A stretch of 13,528 bases of DNA from Tetmemena sp. SeJ-2015 (taxonomy: Eukaryota; Ciliophora; Spirotrichea; Sporadotrichida; Oxytrichidae), in the NCBI GenBank assembly GCA_027382625.1, contig JAJKFJ010001787.1, positions 1 to 13,528 of the forward strand, read 5' to 3'. Of the stretch, positions 9,408 to 13,528 are shown one piece after another. Both the position numbers and the translations under genes were made by a program. Numbering within the stretch: the first letter of the stretch is position 1; every line of letters starts with the position of its first letter. The notes below the pieces were generated by a model. That model did not search any database. It was given only the letters and a program-made list of their open reading frames with translations, and was not told the origin of the DNA.

Positions 9408-11482
9408 GTAGTTAGAAATAGAACCCCTTTAAATTTTGATTTAAAACTTCCACAAACCATCTACCCGGGTCATTCAAGGGGGCTGATTTGCGCGGCGTTT
9501 CGCATATTTTCGTCCGATGAGTCGTTCGCGAGTTATAGCCAAAATGAGTCTTGGGATTTTTCGCGAAATTTAGACTATTTTAGGATTTGACTAGGAATTT
9601 GTGGACGCTTCAGAGGCTGTGCCGAGGTAGTTAGACATAGAACCCCTTTAAATTTTGAGTTAAAATTCCCAACAACCATCTACCGGGTCATTCAAGGCGC
9701 TGATTTGCGCGGCGTTTCGCATATTTTCGTCCGATGAGTCGTTCGCGAGTTATAGCCAAAATGAGTCTTGGGATTTTTCGCGAAATTTAGACTATTTTAG
9801 GATTTGACTAGGAATTTGTGGGACGTTCAGAGGCTGTGCCGTAGGTAGTTAGACATAGAACCTTTAATTTTGAGTTAAAACTCCCACCAACCATCTACCC
9901 GGGTCATTCAAGGGCGCTGATTTGCGCGGCGTTTTGCATATCTTCGTCCGATAGTCGTTCGCGAGTTTATAGCCAAAATGAGTCTGGGTATTTTTCGGAA
10001 AATTTAGACTATTTTAGGATTTGACTAGGAATTTGTGGACGTTTCAGAGGCTGTGCCGAGGTTGTTAGACATAGAACCCCTTTAAATTTTGAGTTAAACT
10101 CCCAACAACCATCTACCGGGTCATTCAAGGGCGCTGATTTGCGCGGCGTTTCGCATATTTTCGTCCGATGAGTCGTTCGCGAGTTATAGCCAAAATGAGT
10201 CTTGGGATTTTTCGCGAAATTTAGACTATTTTAGGATTTGACTTAGAATTTGTGGACGCTTCAGAGCTGTGCCGAGGTAGTTAGACATAGAACCCCTTTA
10301 AAATTTTGAGTTAAAACTCCCACCAACCATCTACCCGGGTCATTCAGGGGCGCTGATTTGCGCGGCGTTCCGCATATTTTCGTCCGATGTTCGTTCGAGC
10401 GAGTTATAGCCAATGATTTGGATTTTTCGGAAAATGTTAGACTATTTTAGGATTTTGCTAGAATTTGTGTGACGCTCAGAGGCTGTGCCGAGGTAGTTAG
10501 ACATAGAACCCTTTAAATTTTGAGTTAAAACTCCCAAAAACCATACCCCCGTCATTCAAGGGGCGCTGATTGGCGCGGCGTTCGGATATTTTCGTCCGAT
10601 GAGTCGTTCGCAGTTATAGCCAAAATGAGTCTTTGGATTTTTGCGAAATTTAAGAACTATTTTAGATTGAACTAGGATTGTGGACGCCTTCAGAGGCTGT
10701 GGGAGGTATTAGCCCATATGAACTCCCTTTTAAATTTTGAAGTTAAAACTCCCAACAACCAAATCTACCGGGTCATTCAAGGGGCGCTGTTTGGCGGCGT
10801 TTCGCATATTTTCGTCCGATAAGTCGTTCGCGGGTTATAGCCAAAATGAGTCTTGGGATTTTTCGCGAAAATTTAGACTATTTTAGGAATTGACTAGGAA
10901 TTTGTGGGACGCTTCAGAGGCTGTGGCGAGGTAGTTAGACATAGAACCTCTTTAAATTTTAGTTAAAATTCCCAACATCCATCTACCCGGGTCATTCACG
11001 GGGCCGCTGATTTGCGCGGCGTTTCGCTTATTTTCGTCCGAGAGTCGTTCGCGAGTTTTAGCCAAAATGAGTCTTGGGATTTTTCGCGAAATTTAAACTA
11101 TTTTAGGATTGACTAGGAATTTGTGGACGCTTCAGAGCTGTGCGAGGTAGTTAGACATAGAACCCCTTTTAAATTTTGAGTTAAAACTCCCACCAACCAT
11201 CTACCCGGTCATTCACGGGGCGCTGATTTGCGCGGCGTTTTGCATATTTTCGTCCCGATGAGTCGTTCGCAGGAGTTATAGCCAAATGAGTCTTGGGATT
11301 TTTCGCGAAATTTAGATTATTGATTTTACTAGGAATTTGTGGACGCTTCAGAAGCTGTGCCGGGTAGTTAGACATAGACCCCTTTAAATTTTGAAGTTAA
11401 AACTCCAACAACCATCTACCCGGGTCATTCAGGGGCGCTGCTGATTGGCGCGGCGTTTCGCATATTTTCGTCTGATGAGTCG

Positions 11483-11488
11483 CGATCT
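11483..11488 (-). other. Possible adapter stub CGATCT with local deletion
   Basis: GATGAGTCG is followed by CGATCT and then CAAAATGAGTC. About 15 satellite bases are replaced by six, which explains the short 207-bp interval here. The motif matches the adapter end but is only six bases long. Confidence 0.4.
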
Positions 11489-11884
11489 CAAAATGAGTCT
11501 TGGGATTTTTTCGCGAAATTTGAATATTTTAGGATTTGACTAGGAATTTGGTGGACGCTTCAGAGGCTGTGCCGAGGTAGTTAGACATAAGAACCCCTTT
11601 AAATTTTGAGTTAAAAACTCCAACACCTCTACGGGTCATTCAAGGGCGCTGATTTGCGCGGCGTTTGCAGTATTTTCGTCCGATGATCGTTCGCGACAGT
11701 TATAGCCAAATGAGTCTCTTGGGATTTTTCGGGAAATTTAGACTATGTTTAGGGATTTACTAGAAATTCTGTGGAACACGCTTCCAGAGGCTGTGCGAGG
11801 ATATTAGAACATAGACGCCTTTAAATTTTGAGTTAAAACTCCAACAACCATCTACCCGGGTCATTCACGGGGCGCTGATTTGCG

Positions 11885-11897
11885 GCTCTTCCGATCT
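11885..11897 (-). other. Illumina adapter remnant, 13 bases, reverse orientation
   Basis: GCTCTTCCGATCT lies between GATTTGCG and ATTTTCGTCC. It replaces exactly 13 satellite bases (CGGCGTTTCGCAT, monomer positions 197-209). It is the reverse complement of the 5036 remnant and overlaps the monomer region hit at 4054. Confidence 0.94.
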
Positions 11898-12141
11898 ATT
11901 TTCGTCCGATGAGTCGTTCGCTGAGTTATAGCCAAAATGAGTCTTGGGATTTTTTCGCGAAATTTAGACTATTTTTAGGATTTGCCTAGGAATTTGTGGA
12001 CGCTTCAGAGGCTGTGCGAGGTATTAGACATAGAACTTTTGAATTTTGAGTAAAACTCCCAACAACCATACTACCCGGTTCATTCAAGGGAGCGCTATTT
12101 TCGCGGCGTTTCGCCATATTTTCGTCCGATGAGTCGTTCGC

Positions 12142-12147
12142 AGATCG
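12142..12147 (+). other. Possible adapter stub AGATCG
   Basis: CGTTCGC is followed by AGATCG and then AGCCGAAATGAG, where the family has GAGTTAT before AGCC. Six bases replace seven, at the same spot as the stub at 5389 and next to the monomer position hit at 12806. Confidence 0.45.
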
Positions 12148-12805
12148 AGCCGAAATGAGTCTTGGGATTTTTCGCGAAATTTAGACTATTTAGGATTTGA
12201 CTAGGAATTTTTTGACGCTTCAGAAGGCTGTGCCGAGGTAGTTAGACATAGAACACCTTTAAATTTTGAGTTAAAACTCCCCACAACCATCTACCCGGGT
12301 CAAATTCAAGGGCGCTGATTTGCGCGGCGTTCGCATATTTTTGTCCGATGAGTCGTTCGTGTTATAGCCAAAATGAGTCTGGGTTTTTCGCGAAATTAAG
12401 ACTATTTTAGGATTTGACTAGGAATTTTGTGGACGCTTTCAAGGCTGTGCGGGTAGTTAGACATAGAAACCCTTTAAAATTTTGAGTTAAACCTCCCAAC
12501 AACCATCTACCCGGGTCATTCAGGGGCGCTGATTTTTGCGCGGCGTTTTTCGCATATTTTCGTCGCGAGAGTCGTTCGGAGTTATAGCCAAATGAAGTCT
12601 TGGGGATTTTTTTCTGCGAAATTTAGACTATTTTAGGATTTAACTAGGAATTTGTGGACGCAGAGGCTGTGCCGAGTAAGTTAGACATAGAACCCTTTAA
12701 ATTTTGAGTTTAAAACTCAACAACCATCTACCCGGTCATTCAAGGGGCGCTTATTTGCGCGGCCGTTTCGCATATTTCCGTCCGATGAGTCGTTCGCGAG
12801 TTATA

Positions 12806-12827
12806 AGATCGGAAGAGCGTCGTGTAG
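12806..12827 (+). other. Illumina TruSeq-type adapter remnant, 22 bases
   Basis: The run starts AGATCGGAAGAGCG and continues TCGTGTAG, matching from memory the start of the universal-side TruSeq adapter as read through. It follows GCGAGTTATA, and the satellite resumes at TTAGACTATTTT after three further bases. The anchor GAGTCTTGGG of this copy is lost, and about 25 bases stand where 32 are expected. Confidence 0.96.
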
Positions 12828-13140
12828 CGATTAGACTATTTTAGGATTTGACTAAGAATTTGTGGACGCTTCAGAGGCTGTGCGGAGAGGTAGTTAGACA
12901 TAAGAACCCCTTTAAATTTTGAGTAAAACTCCCAACAAACATCTTACCCGGGTCATTCACGGGGCGCTGATTTGCGCGGCTTTTCGCATATTTTCGTCCG
13001 ATGAGTCGTTCGCGAGTTATAGCCCAAAAAGAGTCTTGGGATTTTTCGCGAAATTTAGACTATTTTAGGATTTGACTAGGAATTTTTTGGACGCTTCAGA
13101 GGCTGTGCGAGGTGTTAGACATAGAACCCCTTTAAATTTT

Positions 13141-13528
13141 TTAGTTAAAATTTCCCCAAAAACCATCTACCCGGTCATTCAAGGGGCGTGATTTTTCCCG
13201 GGCGTTTTGATATTTTGTCCGATGGGGCGTTCGCTAGTTATAGCCAAAATGAGTCTTTTGGTTTTTCGGGAAATTTTGATATTTTTTGGATTTGACTAGG
13301 AAATTTGTGGACGCTTTAGAGGTTGCCGAGGGAGTTAGACATAGAAAACCCCTTTAAATTTTGAGTTAAATTTCCCAAAAAATTACCCCGGGTTTTATTC
13401 AAGGGGCTGATTTGCGCGGCGTTTCGCAATTTTCGTCCCATGAGTCGTTCGCGAGTTATAGCCCAAATGAGTCCCGGGATTTTTCGGAAATTTGACTATT
13501 TTAGGTTGACAGGAATTTGTGGACCCCG
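13141..13528 (+). repeat. Degraded satellite copies at the right end
   Basis: From about 13141 the copies again show swollen runs (TTTTTTAG, TTTCCCCAAAAA, TTTTTCCCGGGCG) and site A reads CGGGAAATTTT at the anchor 13251 and CGGAAATTT at 13469. The error style is that of the first 2 kb and of 6694-6945. Whether these copies belong to type 1, or are type 2 copies with CGCG smoothed to CGGG, cannot be decided from the sequence. The array continues to the last base. Confidence 0.7.

Larger units (their letters stand above)
6946..13140 (+). repeat. Type 2 satellite block
   Basis: About 28 copies. From the anchor at 7154 to that at 13031, nearly all legible copies read TTTCGCGAAA where the earlier block has TTTCGGGAAA. 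The exceptions are at 9112 (scrambled), 9980, 10415 and 11712. CATATTTTCG is the rule at the second site, with one clear CATATCTTCG near 9937. The third site is mostly AACTCCC from about 7480 on, with AATTCCC at about 7050, 8788, 9006, 9663 and 10966. Mean spacing is about 218 bp. This is the best-preserved part of the window and the best source for a consensus. Confidence 0.82.
1..13528 (+). repeat. Tandem satellite array, ~220-bp monomer, about 62 copies
   Basis: The window is one uninterrupted head-to-tail array with all copies in the same orientation. The motif GAGTCTTGG or its degraded form starts at about 9, 239, 485, 727, 952, 1180, 1394, 1618, 1816, 1990, 2206, 2420, 2638, 2851, 3060, 3272, 3487, 3693, 3912, 4124, 4328, 4538, 4753, 4970, 5186, 5404, 5613, 5822, 6043, 6266, 6484, 6721, 6932, 7154, 7373, 7590, 7802, 8016, 8231, 8450, 8670, 8890, 9112, 9332, 9546, 9763, 9980, 10197, 10415, 10627, 10848, 11069, 11288, 11495, 11712, 11939, 12157, 12375, 12594, (12809, adapter), 13031, 13251 and 13469. 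Mean spacing is about 231 bp before 1394, 214 bp from 2206 to 6484, and 218 bp from 7154 to 13031. No inversion, transposon or unique sequence interrupts the array. The family is not recognised. The length and regularity fit constitutive heterochromatin; the chromosomal location is inferred only. Confidence 0.97.

Noticed and set aside
9384..9590. Open frame of 68 codons, + strand
   Set aside because: It reads straight through the adapter remnant at 9396-9407, so part of it is not even genomic.
4054..12827. Adapter-like segments as insertion-element ends or integration sites
   Set aside because: They match library adapters, occur in both orientations, make no target duplications and leave the repeat period nearly unchanged.
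1..13528. CRISPR array or other repeat-spacer system
   Set aside because: The full 220-bp unit is repeated without variable spacers, and no associated genes are present.

Overview
The whole window is a single tandem satellite DNA array. It contains no gene, RNA gene or mobile element, and no unique flanking sequence on either side. The monomer is 220 bp in its cleanest form (8641-8860). An anchor motif, AATGAGTCTTGGG, can be followed head to tail on the + strand about 63 times, from position 9 to 13469, with a mean spacing of about 217 bp. The monomer is about 44% GC, is not CpG-depleted and carries no conserved reading frame. An array this long with a nucleosome-scale-plus monomer suggests centromeric, pericentromeric or subtelomeric heterochromatin of a eukaryote, perhaps a plant. 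I do not recognise the family and cannot name the organism.

Layout. (1) 1 to about 2060: copies badly degraded, with single bases replaced by their neighbours so that homopolymers swell. (2) About 2061-6693: readable copies of a 'type 1' subfamily, with TTTCGGGAAA, frequent CATATCTTCG and AATTCCC. (3) About 6694-6945: one abrupt degraded patch. (4) About 6946-13140: 'type 2' copies, with the palindrome TTTCGCGAAA, CATATTTTCG and mostly AACTCCC; the near-perfect copies are at 8641-9060 and about 9490-9700. (5) About 13141-13528: degraded again. The switch from type 1 to type 2 coincides with patch 3, so it is either a real subfamily boundary or an assembly join.

The sequence also carries clear laboratory artefacts. 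Illumina TruSeq-type adapter sequence occurs at six places (4054, 5036, 5796, 9396, 11885, 12806), in both orientations. In three of the six it replaces exactly the same number of satellite bases. The consensus was therefore built or polished with adapter-untrimmed short reads, and much of the copy-to-copy variation, which is dominated by 1-base indels, is probably error rather than biology. What looks biological is the monomer itself, the two subfamilies and a few regional variants shared by several copies. I found no new functional system.
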